Source: Parelaphostrongylus tenuis
Lineage: Eukaryota > Nematoda > Chromadorea > Rhabditida > Metastrongylidae
Reading direction: 5' to 3'
Assembly (NCBI GenBank): GCA_019055375.1
Contig: JAHQIW010000117.1
Location: 1-64,000 of the forward strand
DNA: 64,000 bases
The notes below the pieces were generated by a model, which had not been told where the DNA came from, did not search any database, and saw only the letters and a program-made list of their open reading frames with translations. The position numbers were made by a program, and so were the translations under genes. Shown here piece after piece: positions 31,319 to 42,330 of the stretch. Position 1 is the stretch's first letter; each line of letters starts with the position of its first letter.

Positions 31319-32160
31319 TGCTCTCTCCACATAGTCTCGTTATCATGTAACTAATTGCTATCATAAAATTGAGTTCATACAACTGTCAGATGAACTCAAT
31401 AGATTGTGAGCGGAACACATCACTGACGTGGCGGAGCAAACTCACTTAGGCTATGCTCGGCCCACCACCGCGGTTAAGGGAATCTGCCCTTATATAATAA
31501 GTAGTGACCCCATTGCCAACACTATATACTCAACCACTGGATCCCGCCGGTGCTTCTACTTGGGAGCGAACATAGCAATCCCAAAAGGGCTCCGCCGCCT
31601 AGTCATGCTCCGTTAATAACAACATTCATTGTATCGTCACACGACGATACATCTCATCAATTACGTTCACTTATTCATATTATCGTCACAAGACGAAACA
31701 TCACATTCACAGACATATGTTCACATAACGAAATGTCGCAATCGTATATATATTGTTCCGATGTTATTATCATAGTAATGTATGTATATTATAGGTTGTT
31801 TGGTTCTACCACATTGTTTGGTTTTACCCCTTCATTGTTTGGTTCTACCACATTGTTTGGTATAACCCATATGAAGGATTTGAACTTTGTGCTCTTGTCG
31901 TTACAAAGAGAAGTTGACAGAAGACACGGTCACACAGACTAAAGTTCAGCCCGTAGTAACTTGGAAGTGCAACCAACCATTCAAAGGGCACAAGTCGCCG
32001 CAACGCGGAAGTTCGACGCGTGCAGCATAAAGGTCAGTGCGCAGCTAAGGACAATCTAACAATATTCAGATATAGATCGGGTCACTGCCTGAGACAAATC
32101 CAGGGACCACACAGCAAAAACCACTGAACCTCCACCACACTTTTTCTACATCTGGACAAT
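31319..32160. other. Probable 3' untranslated or intergenic DNA with hairpins and a minisatellite
   Basis: An 11-bp perfect stem (ATTGAGTTCAT/ATGAACTCAAT) occurs at 31368-31400. A 9-bp stem (TGTATCGTC/GACGATACA) occurs at 31630-31651. A short minisatellite (31793-31870) is listed separately. No ORF with recognisable motifs. Confidence 0.4.
31793..31870. repeat. Minisatellite, unit about 19 bp
   Basis: About four copies of a unit close to CATTGTTTGGTTCTACCA, with small length differences, in tandem. Confidence 0.7.
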
Positions 32161-32830
32161 TCAGCCACATATCCGGCAATGCAAAGATTTCGCAACGGAT
32201 TTGTGTTTCAAGTCCAGCTGATCACGATTGTAGCGCTCAGGCAGTCGAACACAAGCATTGAATTGTTCTCCTGCTAATCTGTTGTCATTTCGTGTAAGAC
32301 ACGTTTGGATTTCGAGCATTGGTGGCATAGCCTTCCAGAGAATGTGCCAAATCGTCATTGGATCGCAATCGAACAAGTCACCCAACATCCAGCAACTCAT
32401 TGATAGATCTTCTTCAGTGCGATTGGCAAAAGCTTGGCGGCCGACTTCTTGTGTATTTCCCTCTCCTGGCTTCTCTGTTAATCGGTCTCCTTCTTTACAG
32501 AATGTCTTGTATCAACGCTGAGGTGTACAAACATGGCAAATTTCGTCATCATACGCCTTGCAGATCTGTCGATGAGTTATAGAAGCTTTGACACCCAACT
32601 TGCAATGAAAGTGAAGCAGCAGACGATTTTCTTTTATGGACAGTTCCGTTCTGAGAGCTGTCTAGGCAAGTAATGTATCGTTCGATGCTCAAGAAAACGA
32701 GCCTTGTGATTAGCTCAAATTCGCACAAAGTACATGTGTAAAAATCATTTTCTCGGGTAATACAAAAGAACTTCTTTTGCAGTCTATTATAGCCGTAAGT
32801 TCTCGAGGCAAATGTTCCGAAAGGAAACTC
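32161..32830 (-). other. Coding-like minus-strand segments, not recognised
   Basis: Minus-strand frames at 32161-32550 (GRQAFANRTEEDLSMSCWML, then MTIWHILWKAMPPMLEIQTC) and 32549-32830 (TCTLCEFELITRLVFLSIER) have plausible protein composition. The second includes a Cys pair and a later VGCQSFYNSS. A similar frame is also open on the plus strand at 32258-32521. I cannot assign a family or joint gene model. They follow the srsx exons on the same strand but do not resemble transmembrane 4-7. Confidence 0.3.
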
Positions 32831-32831
32831 A

Positions 32832-33750
32832 CTATATCTTATGTATTGATAACAGCCTGTCCAGTGCCACATTGAGAAACATTAATGTCGAGAATAAACG
32901 TCCGAATAGTGGAAGTGATTGCAAGTAAACACAGATATCTTGGCGTATTTGATGATCTTTATTGCTGAATACTTAATGAGTAAGGCACTGCTGCTCAACA
33001 TATTGCAATGTTAGATGCAAAACTGTACATACTATTACTTCGAGCATAGCTAATTTGCGCTTGAAGTCTACTCCAAGCTATGCTACAAAAGAAATTGTGT
33101 GGTTGGTGTTTTAGCCTACGCAGCCTCCATCGCCTCGTGACCTAGAATAGTAAAAAGATTCAACTTGCATGTTGTAAGAAATGAGCATAACGTAGCTGGA
33201 AGAACTGAATAGTATTTCGCTAATCGATATAAATGCAATGAATATGTTGCAGATGCTCCTGAGAGATCTGAAATTTTCACAAATCAACGAGGCATCGGAA
33301 CAGTGAGGAAGACGACGGTGAAAGGAGTGCATGTCAAATTGAAAACTAACTCAAGAATGAAAAAATTTTGTGAAGATTCACCCAATGGTGTGAGTGATGT
33401 GCGAAATTTTTGTGGTAGGACGGACTCGAACCAGCATTTCGTCCTATCCGGGTGCGTGTGTTCTGACCCGTTGCACGGCCGACGCCTCTTTTGCCACCAC
33501 TATTTCTACGCTACAACGCATCAACCTCTCAGCAACCAACCGTCAACGGTTTAGACCGGGTAGTTAATAACAACATCGAACCGAGTCACACTGGCAGATA
33601 TGTGAAAGTTATTTCAAATTGAGTGTACCCAAAAAGTGCTCACTTTGCTCGCATGGTGACATAGACGATGAAAGCATTGCCAGTGATGCTAATTGTTGGA
33701 ATTACTATGTAGAATACCTGATATCCAATTGGAATATGTCGAGGATTCAT
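32832..33750 (-). CDS. srsx-type chemoreceptor, first three exons (transmembrane 1-3)
   Basis: Exon 1 (33750-33644) has ATG and reads MNPRHIPIGYQVFYIVIPT, then SITGNAFIVYVTMRA (transmembrane 1), with a GTGAGC donor. Exon 2 (33267-33165) follows ATTTCAG and reads SLRSICNIFIAFISISEIL, then SSYVMLISYNMQ (transmembrane 2). The split Lys codon AA/A gives MRAKSLRS, exactly the Srsx loop 1 pattern. Exon 3 (about 32964-32832) follows TATTCAG and reads CVYLQSLPLFGRLF, then LNVALDRLLSI (transmembrane 3 and DRL), with donor GTGAGT. The phase of the exon 2-3 junction is not resolved. No matching transmembrane 4-7 exons lie below, so the gene may be truncated. Intron 1 holds a tRNA-derived element (33380-33600). 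Confidence 0.65.
33380..33600 (-). mobile_element. SINE-like tRNA-derived element in srsx intron 1
   Basis: The minus-strand tRNA-like core is at 33413-33485. It has GCGTCGG, GTGCAACGGGTCAG and GGTTCGAGTCC, with a broken acceptor 3' half. The head beyond it (ATCTGCCAGTGTGACTCGG and GCGTTGTAGCGTAGAAATAG words) is shared with the copy at 37860-38090. Confidence 0.6.
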
Positions 33751-33949
33751 ATCGGCAACTGTAAAATAATCATCACAAATGGATCAACTGTAATGTATGC
33801 AATGACCATCATGAACAACGATTTCCACAAAAAAAGGCATTAAAGCAATCGGTGGTTATGTGATAGAATAGGTTTGAGTTCCGTATCGATGAAAGGAAAA
33901 GGATTTGAGTGTTTGATATTGGGTTGGTGTTGAAATCGCAATTACTTTT

Positions 33950-34240
33950 TCAATTTGCGGAAATAATAATGGCGAAAATAAGAGAATGGTTAACATTGAG
34001 TTCTTCTGCAATATCATGTGTAATCTTAAGATAATCAGCTTTGAAGACGGCCTCAGGAGGTCCTTGTCATACTCGCACATCGCCGGCCGCTGCGTTCCTT
34101 AGCTTCAAGGCTCTTGTCTCCTACGAAAATGTTTGAATTGCCACTGCACTGTACGTTCGTTAGCAATCTCTGTGCCAAATGTGGTGTTGTTGTTGCGAGT
34201 TGTCGCTGCTAGTTCACGACCCATTGTTACATCTCTGACT
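33950..34240 (-). pseudogene. mariner transposase, N-terminal remnant
   Basis: The minus strand reads NTTFGTEIANERTVQWQFKH then FRR. After a frameshift it reads SLEAKERSGRRC, and later AEELNVNHSLI in a third frame. This order (helix-turn-helix, SLED-KERSGRP, AEELNV-HST) is the N-terminal DNA-binding half of mariner transposases. No catalytic part follows. It sits just upstream of the srsx start at 33750. Frameshifted and inactive. Confidence 0.6.
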
Positions 34241-35080
34241 GAAACCGCAAGTACCTTCACACCAACTTATTTCCTATGATAAACTAAGATAAACACAAAT
34301 AAACGCGACTAATATATCATTAGCAACATAACATAAGACGGGAAATGCTTACTGAAATGATACGTAATATAATCACACTTATTTGGAGATACATTTCAAT
34401 ATCAAACGGCACATTTCGACATTGCATAAGCCACAATTACTTTCTCACTAACGTAATAGTCAGTATACTGTGAAGTCGTTGGTGCTGCACAACTACTACC
34501 ACTAAACACCACTCGCACTATTTTTGAAGTCAGCATGCTGTAAAGTCATAAGCGTTGCGTATCCGGTAAATAGCATATGGCCACCTTTGTAGTCTCTGCA
34601 ATCATTACTTACTTGAGTTCCATGAGCATGGCTTCGTGCATTGGTATCGCATGATGAAGGTGAACAGTTAACTCCGCTTTCTCGCAAACCACCAAGCGCG
34701 TACTCTTAGTATGCTACAGACCTTTCCCAGTTGTTTTCAAGTAGAAAGTAGTTTGCTACGACCATTTGGAATCGCTATGACTTAGGTAGAACTCTTAATT
34801 AGGTTCTGGACAAAAATATGTAATTTTTTGTTTGAATGATACTGATCTAGGCACATTGCCGTTCGACGCCCAGCAATATGTCCCACTTATGAAAAAGTAT
34901 AGCTCCCGTACAGGTCAAGTAATATTAGTCCCAGCCGTTAATAAAGGTGCCAGAATTCTTCTCACTTTTAACTTCCTATATACTTGATTCCAATCCTTAT
35001 ATAAAGAATGTGTATTCTAGTTTTTATTGACCGTAGAAAATGGATCCTTTCGAATTTGTGGTTATCGAACACATTATTGC
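34241..35080. other. No gene recognised
   Basis: A short minus-strand exon-like piece (KAELTVHLHHAIPMHEAMLM before GTAAGT, about 34615-34680) is open, but I cannot place it in a gene. Nothing else is supported. Confidence 0.35.
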
Positions 35081-35345
35081 GTAAAGCGCGGTGCATGGCT
35101 CGAACCCTCAACGTGGCCTAGTGATTGTGATGCGCATGGAGCTAAGCTCCATCTCCAACACTCTCCTGCAGTCAACAAGAACGCCCTATGGAACGCCACA
35201 CCCAGGCTGTCGTCGAAATTTCAAGGAGATGTACTCCACCAGTATTCTATGTCATTCAAAAAGAAGACGAAAAGCGAATCGAATGCCAGAAGTACTGGGA
35301 TCCGCACAGTAAAAATTGTGATGACGATTCATGTAAATAAAACAT
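35081..35345 (+). mobile_element. SINE-like family T, copy in single-copy DNA
   Basis: Shares AGTGATTGTGATGCG, CAGTCAACAAGAACG, CCCTATGGAACG and the AAGAAGACGAAAA stretch with 20221-20470 and 46425-46690. It ends in a GTAAATAAAACA tail. Because it lies outside the duplicated blocks, it shows the family moved on its own. Confidence 0.5.
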
Positions 35346-35955
35346 ATAGATAGTTTGTCTAAAGTTATAGTTGTATTTTCAAGAAAGTTATGTGATGTGC
35401 AAAACGTTTAACTCGGATGTGAGGTTCACAGTTTCAGGTGTGCTTGTTATCCGCATTTCACCGTTTCAGGTGTGCTTGTTATCTCTACAGTTATCACATC
35501 ATAACTTCACCAAAAATAGTAAATCAGAAATTCTTGTAGTTTATGTACAAAATAGCTGCTAGGTTGGCTCGGTTTAGCGACGATATGCGCTTACCAAATC
35601 AAATGCCGTAAAGGGTTGGTTTCTAAGAGTTTTAATAAGTTCATATCGCAGAAAGAAGGATAGCACAGCAGCGGCTTTGGTGGTGTTGTAGAAGCATGCT
35701 CGACAATAAGAGTGAAACTTGCTTCTGAGATTTGGAGTCTTACGAATCGCTCAAAATTATTGAAATTAATAGTAATAACATTACCGCTCCACTAAAAAAC
35801 GCTCAAATAAAGATATCCTACAGATTTGTCCAGTGTCCTTGTAAAAGATTAAGTCAAATGTTCTGGAGAATTTCTAGAAAAAATTTTTTAGTTTTGGACA
35901 CCTTCGCGTCATTTTTTACTAGTTATTTTATGTGCAGTTATACAATTCATTGATT
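35346..35955. other. No gene recognised
   Basis: Contains a direct repeat of GTTTCAGGTGTGCTTGTTAT (about 35430 and 35464). A 73-codon ORF at 35732-35953 has no motif. Confidence 0.35.
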
Positions 35956-35959
35956 TCAG

Positions 35960-36345
35960 CTCCACAAATAAATATTGAGCAGTGTGATGTTCGCGCTTTG
36001 ATCCATTACTGGAGAAAGAAGTGTGGGGAATTCTTCCATACCGCGCCTACAGTCCAGACGTTGCTCCATTCGACAGTGGCCTTTTCCGATTAATACTACA
36101 CTTTTTGAATTCGATTCGAGTCATTTAATGAAGTTTAACAAACACTCAAACGTTTTTTCGTTCAAAGGAGCCCGGATGGTGCTTCAGGCAGATCCGGAAT
36201 CTTACAGAATGGTGACAGAAAGTCGTAGACAATAGTGATGTTTACTTTGAAGAATGGATATTGCTGTTTTTCTTGTTAAATTGGCGCGTAAAAACAAAGC
36301 TTTAAAAAATTTCCTATTTTTGCGCAACCTTAGGTAGTTGCTTCA
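35960..36345 (+). pseudogene. Internally deleted mariner, second type
   Basis: An N-terminal piece INIEQCDVRALIHYWRKK is followed within a few codons by VWGILPYRAYSPDVAPFDSG. This is the mariner C-terminal signature (YSPDLAPSDY, with the last catalytic Asp position kept). Then, in another frame, comes a piece ending WQKVVDNSDVYFEE. TTTTTGCGCAACCTTA near 36318-36333 resembles a mariner right end. The middle of the transposase is missing. This is a different sequence type from the 25 and 51 kb copies. Confidence 0.55.
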
Positions 36346-36482
36346 AGATTCATCGGTGATGAATTTGCCCTCTCTGCTGTTGAGGAGAAGTTATAATACA
36401 TAAGCACTTCTCATTAGTCTAACATAAAATGGTGCACATCAATTTTGGGCAGTGACTAAAGTAAATAGGTCTGGAGGTACAA

Positions 36483-36875
36483 ATGACAAGTGATTCTGAA
36501 CCGCCTCAAGAAGGTGGAATCCGCATCCACTTCAAGAAAACCGCCAAAAATTTCGGTAGTTACTTCTTACAAGCACCAATAATTAGAAGGATTTATACGT
36601 AAATTTATGGAGATTTATTACTCCTGCACAAAAAGCTATCGGTTCAGTATCGTAATGCTGGTATGCCTCAGATGTAGGAAAAGAAAACAATAAGAGATGA
36701 AGCCGAGGAAGTGCTCTCGAAACATCGTCGTAGTTCTGAATTTGAATCTGAATACGAAGAGGTTGCTAAACTCTCCAAGCTACACAATACTCAGAGCTAT
36801 CTAGACCTTGAAAAACCATGGAAGAGACGAATTGTTGCTAGGGCACATCATGTTGGCACAAGGATCCTTCCTTGA
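36483..36875 (+). CDS. Candidate two-exon small gene, unknown function
   Basis: Exon 1 (36483-36555) reads MTSDSEPPQEGGIRIHFKKT then AKNF, followed by a GTAGTT donor. Exon 2 (36678-36875) follows GATGTAG and reads EKKTIRDEAEEVLSKHRRSS, EFESEYEEVAKLSKLHNTQ, YLDLEKPWKRRIVARAHHVG and TRILP, then stop. The product would be a charged, soluble protein of about 90 residues. The motif SKHRRSSEFESEYE recurs at 37438-37530, so the exon seems duplicated. No family recognised. Phase across the intron is plausible but not proven. Confidence 0.35.
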
Positions 36876-37434
36876 TACAAAACAAAATAAGGCGTTGTGT
36901 GATAAGGCGAGAATAGAAAGCAAACTAATTTCTGCATTCACAATCAACTTTCTGATTATCAGATGATGCGCCTAAATAATCTTGAGTTGAATGAAACTCA
37001 GTGTGTATATTACAGCTCCACTGGGTTGTCGACAGCATTATATGAGAATCGGCGCAGTTGTTGACGGTATCGAGTAAGTAACTGGGATTTTGTCAGAACG
37101 ACAATAATCAGCAGCTACGATGATACATTGGGCGATGCTTGAACAAAAGTGCTGTACTGTCAATAGATTGCTACATTCTCTTCATAATAATGGAGAAATT
37201 GTAGTTTTATTTTTCATATGTGCGTTCTGGCAGCGATTGTGTTTTGATTACCGTCTCACTAAATAACAACGAAAAACTAATTGTACGTGCTCCTGCCCTG
37301 CTCTATGAATACGGTGAAATTTTTTCTTTACTAGAATTCAATTCAAGATTTTATATGTCAAAACAACAATTTCAAAAGAGGAAAAATGTTATCTCTTTTC
37401 CAAAATGACCTGTACGAATTCGAACTCACATGTA

Positions 37435-37629
37435 GGCGAGATAACAATAAGCTGTGGAGCCAAAGAAGTGTTCTCAAAACATCTTCGTGGTTTTGAATTC
37501 GAGTCTGAGTATGAGAGAGGTCACGAGTGCCTTCTATCATGGACTAGGAATGACCGAGAGCTTTTGAGCATTGAGAACTGCAGATACACGTCCGAGCAGT
37601 ACATTGTACACTACCACGAAGATGATTAG
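37435..37629 (+). CDS. Paralogous exon of the 36.7 kb candidate
   Basis: The frame reads GAKEVFSKHLRGFEFESEYE, RGHECLLSWTRNDRELLSIE and SEQYIVHYHEDD, then stop. Its first 25 residues align with exon 2 at 36678-36875 (EAEEVLSKHRRSSEFESEYE), and it then diverges. It could be an alternative or duplicated last exon, or a decayed copy. Confidence 0.3.
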   Translation, partial: GEITISCGAKEVFSKHLRGFEFESEYERGHECLLSWTRNDRELLSIENCRYTSEQYIVHYHEDD

Positions 37630-37859
37630 AGGTTAAATAAGGGTTGAAACATGCCTATGTACTCCAAAGCCTGCCCCCGAACTCAGCATGAGCACTGTAG
37701 CTCTGACGGTATGTTAGAAAGAAATTGAAAAGTCAAAGAAACTCAGCGAGTGGGCACTGCACGGACTGAATGGAAAATCAAATCGACGCTCTGGCGTATC
37801 TTCGACGACACTTCCAAACGAGAAGAATCGCTTTTGAATATATCGTGAGTTGTTTGATT

Positions 37860-38090
37860 TAGAGTGATGTGCAGAACTTCCGCGTCAGGCTGGACTCGAA
37901 CACACATCTCACTTTATCCTGGAGCGCGTTCTCCAACCCGCTGCACTACTGACGCCCATTTTGCGCACCACTCTTTCTACGCTACAACGCATCTACCTGT
38001 GAGCTGCCAACCATCAGAGGTCTAGCCCGGGATGTCAGTATCGACATTGAGCCCAGTCACACTGACAGATATGGGCATTGATGATTAGTT
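37860..38090 (-). mobile_element. SINE-like tRNA-derived element
   Basis: The tRNA-like core at 37882-37955 has a perfect 7-bp acceptor GCGTCAG/CTGACGC and a TGTTCGAGTCC B box. The flanks AGAGTGATGTGCAGAA and TTGCGCACCACTCT are imperfect inverted repeats. The head matches the 33.4 kb copy. It is the best-preserved acceptor of the GCGTC subtype. Confidence 0.6.
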
Positions 38091-39380
38091 AACAAGTAGT
38101 GCAATACATGCGGAGAACTCGTTTTGTGCCTTTGTGTTAACGATGTAACTGCTATTCAGAACTATGAATTTGGACCTAATTTTAGAATTTATAGTAGGTA
38201 GTAGATGACTTATATGCAGGCCTCCAACTTCTCATTGTAACTGTCTTTCAACGCAGAGTCGGTGTGAGAGCATTTAGGTTTTTCGTATGATTCAGTCACT
38301 GCTCTTAACGTTGTCGGTTATCGTATAGGATCCAGTTTTCGGATCACATCAGAGAAACAGTATCTCATTTTTGCAGTGCAGAACCACGGGGTAGTAGTAC
38401 GTCTCAGGGCGGGTTATTAGGAACCTCGACATTGATTAAATAATTCGCTGCCTTCTCTATGAACGAACACGACTTGCTAACCAGATTTATACAATACAGC
38501 TCTAGCTACTGTTTAGCGGTTTTGACTTTTTTTCAAAGTCTGGGTAGAACATATTGCCGCGCAACCTCCTATTCAAACTCTTTGATCACCTCTGCAGGAT
38601 GAACTTGATATAGAAATTCCGTCTGCATAACAAATAGCTTGATTGGAAACGTTTACCTCTGTGCTTTTTGTAAGTACTCCAGTTGTTCTTTGGAGATCAG
38701 CCGCACGGAGTCTTACATGGCTGGAGAATGTGTGTGGCCAGATAAAAAAATCAGTAGCACTAACTGGCATGCCACCGAACAATCCCAGCTGCACAAATTG
38801 CTTTCATCGGTAGAGACGATGACTGTATGCTTTTGAAAATAATTATCAAAGATGAGAGAAAAATTCTGTACAGAGAGAAAGCCTTCAAACATTCATGTAC
38901 GCGCTGGTTCATACCGTTTCGAACGAGTTAGTGAATTGAAATGACTCTTATCAAACTGGGTAGACCTCAACTTTTCCATTCGTCCTTTATTCATTCCACT
39001 CACCGGGATTTCTCAATGTCAACAGCATTCTGAAGAGTTCTGATGTAGGATGAGAACTCACAAGTGAGGTAAAGGGTTCTATCGGAACTCGCACTTGATC
39101 TCTACTCTCAGAGATCAATCTGAACTAAGGTACTTCATATAGAATCTTTATGTAATGTTAACACCATCCTCCAATTGCGCTACGTAGAATTTGGCAAACT
39201 ATCAAACACTGTACTAATTCAAAAGCTTACGATTAAGCATATTATGCCTTTTCATAGGTTTGTGATAAAGATCTAGAGAAAATGCTTGTAACTATCCGAG
39301 ATGTCTGTCATTTTCTGTGTTTTTAGGCTCATTTGAAAACCCGTTTTTATCTATGCACCTATTAACCATGCATGTGGTGT
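38091..39380. other. No gene recognised
   Basis: Overlapping short ORFs on both strands near 38573-38836 have no motif. I see no repeats or RNA genes here. Confidence 0.4.
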
Positions 39381-39384
39381 GTTA

Positions 39385-39475
39385 TGGGCACTTACATAGT
39401 ACAATACACGTATTTCGGCCTTGCAACCTCGTTAATTGCTCGATGCCTTTTCGTTTAGTCAGATCATTGGGGAGC
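39385..39475 (-). ncRNA. Degraded hammerhead-family arm
   Basis: The reverse complement keeps stem II GGUU-GCAA-GGCC and GAAAUACGUGUA, but the core is UUAACGA in place of CUGANGA and stem I is weak. Flanks GGCACTTACAT and TCGTTTAGTCA match the arms of the 2063-2396 element. A solitary, dead member of that family. Confidence 0.45.
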
Positions 39476-39595
39476 TACTTCTACATAGTGGAGTTGCCGA
39501 CGAACGTTTTACACAAGGCGATAACTGATATAATCACCGAATGAGTAATGTTCTACACTCGTTTGTGCTTGGCTGGTAATCGTGAAAAAACATAC

Positions 39596-39779
39596 CGCTA
39601 TGAAAGCCGACACTTCTAAAGTGACGAAGAGACGCTTTACATTATAAACACTCGAGTAGATATGTTAGCGTGAATCGTACGAACTACAGGCAACAGAAAC
39701 CTCACATCCGAACTTACGGAAAGCTGCAGAGAAGCAACAGGAGATTTTGAAGAGAGAATAGCAACAGTCATGATCAAAG
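39596..39779 (-). pseudogene. Copy of the 89-272 exon candidate, frame-disrupted
   Basis: Same length, same acceptor type (TTTTTTCTGCAG) and donor (GTATGT) as 89-272. A one-base loss and a one-base gain put a stop after RVFIM before the frame is restored. The splice sites are conserved, so the segment was once an exon. Confidence 0.45.
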
Positions 39780-40239
39780 CTGCAGAAAAAAGAAAGACCG
39801 TTTGCATAGCCCAACGAAGCTTCGCCAATTACAAAATCAAGATAATTGCACTGCGACGTTTTGATGGGATGAGTACAGCTTCCACAAGAGCAATGAGGAA
39901 AGCCATTGGCGATTACCACTAACATCTCTTCAATAGCAATCCACTCTTAGCGTGACTAATTAAAATGAATTTATTGTCTCGCCAACGTTTCCATCCAAAT
40001 TGCAGCACGCCATTTCGTTGATAAACAATACAACAACAGCTTGTTCAGACAGAATAAGAGCAACACCTAGAGAGCCTATCGCCAGTTCTCGTCAACACCT
40101 TGGCTCTGCTTCTCCCTCGTTAACTCTTAAATGCATGGTTACCAGTTCACGAAAAACCAGCAACACCATGTTACTGTTTGAAAATACCGTATATACATAG
40201 ACTGATATCGCCAATTTGCTTGCTTGCCGCCGTCTATAA

Positions 40240-41650
40240 ATTCTTCACTCTTTATAAACAAGACTGACAAACAACGGACGAAGGACAAGCATGCGAACAA
40301 GCTGGGTTTAGAAGGGATTTAGTACCAAAGATCACGTTCACACAGTTAGACTAACTGAAGTTAAAAACCGCTCCCTCTCGCTTTCGACCCTTTGATTCAC
40401 TCAAAAGAGGGCAGCCATAGAGGCTCCTGTAGCGATATATCTACCGAAGTACGAAATCGCGTTCTACATGGTGATGCAATTTCGCCAAAATTAATAATTA
40501 CTACTCTCTAACTGATACAAACACTAGAATGGGACAATACATTGGCACCTTTGCACTTATTATTCAACTTTACAGTTTTTTTTTACATATTCGAACTCAG
40601 TACTTCTAGCATTCAATCGTTTTATTCTACATCTTCTCGATTGTCGCAGAATACTGGTTGAGCCCGTCATCTTGTAGTCTTAAGAACATCCTGGTTGTGG
40701 ATCTAGATAGAGCGTTTGTTGTCGACTGCCGGAGAGTGTTGGAGGCAGTGCCCACCCCAATCCGCCGCGACGATAATCAGAATCACTCAACCTAGGCGCT
40801 CAGATGGAAAGATATGAGAGTGAAGATGGGCGGTTGGCGATAAATCAGCTACACTTTGCGGATGATACCCTTCTATCTGCAAAACACCATGCATTAATCA
40901 AGCAGAACGAATGTTGACCGATTTCGATAATACCTGTGGAGAGATTCGCCTCCAATTAAATCTGACGAAAACGAGGTTTACGAGGAACGGATGGTTTTGA
41001 ATGCCCTATTCATGTTCAAGAAAGTGCATATCTTAATGCTCCAGCTAAGCTTATTGACTGATGAAGTCAACATGATGTATGATCTAGCTCTAAAGTTGGG
41101 CAAAAGTGAGCGAGTGGTTTGTGGAGCGTCTACGAGCATCGAGAATGTAGTCAAGAGGACGATGAATGTCTGACCGTAACTGCGTTTTAGACTCAACGGT
41201 TATGCCTGCCCTAACATATGCAGCAGTAACCTGGTCGCTACATAAGCAGAATAAAAGATCATTCGGTGCGATTGAACACGCACTTGAAGGCTCGATACTT
41301 GGAATATCTCGTATCTTGCAAATGAGAGAAAGGATCCGAAGTTTTGACTCACATCAACAATCAAAGGTCAAAGATGGCGTCTTATAAGCCCACTCATCGA
41401 AGATAAGATGAGCCAGACACGCTACGGGCTTCATCGAAAACTGACGGACGAGAGCCGTTACTGACTACATTCCTTGGAATGTCAAGCGCTCCATAGGAAG
41501 AACACCGACCCGATAATCCGATTTCTTTAGAAAAACCATATAAGAAAGATTTGATGCTTAACAAATTCTGAGAGAGAGCAGGACTCATTGGGATACTCTT
41601 GCACGCGATTGGAAAAAAATGGAAGCGATGTTGGTTACCGCTCAAGTCAC
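40240..41650 (+). pseudogene. LINE-type retrotransposon reverse transcriptase remnant
   Basis: Pieces of a LINE reverse transcriptase appear in order across frames. They are EQAGF-like NKLGF near 40300; INQLHFADDTLL with the catalytic FADD at 40855-40866; LQLNLTKT-like LNLTKT near 40955-40972; and LVDGDEV-type TDEVNMMYDLALKLG near 41055. Then come VMPALTYAAVTWSLHKQNK (41195-41260), WNVKRSIGRTPTR (41470s) and THWDTLARDWKKMEAM (41585-41640). Many stops and frameshifts. The order and spacing match the finger, palm and connection part of RTE-like or similar nematode LINEs. Clade assignment is tentative. Confidence 0.7.
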
Positions 41651-42120
41651 TCAGTGATCAGTTGAACAGTGGGAGATACAGATGATTTAGTTCTATTCAA
41701 CAACTGCATCGGTTGGTGAGTAATGGTATAAAACATTGATTCTCCTTTTGAGTTTTTGTTCAATCTGCCATGAATTGCTGACTTAAGTTCACTAGAGCAC
41801 TTAGAGGTAGTTGCGATTTCGATTGCAAATATCTTCTTTTCGGTAGCGAATCCTCCAAAGGAGCTTCGTACCACCTGGCTCGAAGATGATATAAAAGCTA
41901 AAATCAAAAACTACAAGTAGAAATGTAAAAGTTAACCGGCCTCTCAAGGACAATATACGGGCAGAATAACGCAATATTGCTATACTTATGACGTTTGAAA
42001 GAAAGTGACGATAAAGGGAACTTTATCTTCGTAACTATCGTTGGAATGCGTTTCCTCTTAACCTAAACTACCGAGTACCTACGAATTCGTAGACATCAGA
42101 AATAACCTTTCCGGTGCCTA
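41651..42120. other. No gene recognised
   Basis: An 86-codon minus ORF at 41647-41907 overlaps the LINE end and has no motif. Confidence 0.35.
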
Positions 42121-42124
42121 TTTC

Positions 42125-42330
42125 AATGCTTCCATCTCCGTTCTCTTCCAGTACGCACAATGGCGGCTGTTCGGAACATGTTTTTAATCACAGGCGCTTT
42201 TTGATTGTAAGAGGTGTGAGGCGAGGTAATGAACAGAATATTTTTGTTATTTGCCTTTCGATACCGCTCCGCAATGTCGCTACTATCAAAACAAAACATC
42301 AATGATTTGAGTTTTATGCCGTCATAAACT
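42125..42330 (-). pseudogene. Penelope-like reverse transcriptase fragment
   Basis: The minus strand reads SSDIAERYRKANNKNILFIT then KAPVIKNMFRTAAIVRTGRE. This is the WYRKP-NKNIL...KNMFRTA segment just after the palm in Penelope-like elements, as at 29585-29700. It differs enough from that copy to be a separate lineage. No tail, endonuclease or hammerhead is seen next to it. Confidence 0.55.
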
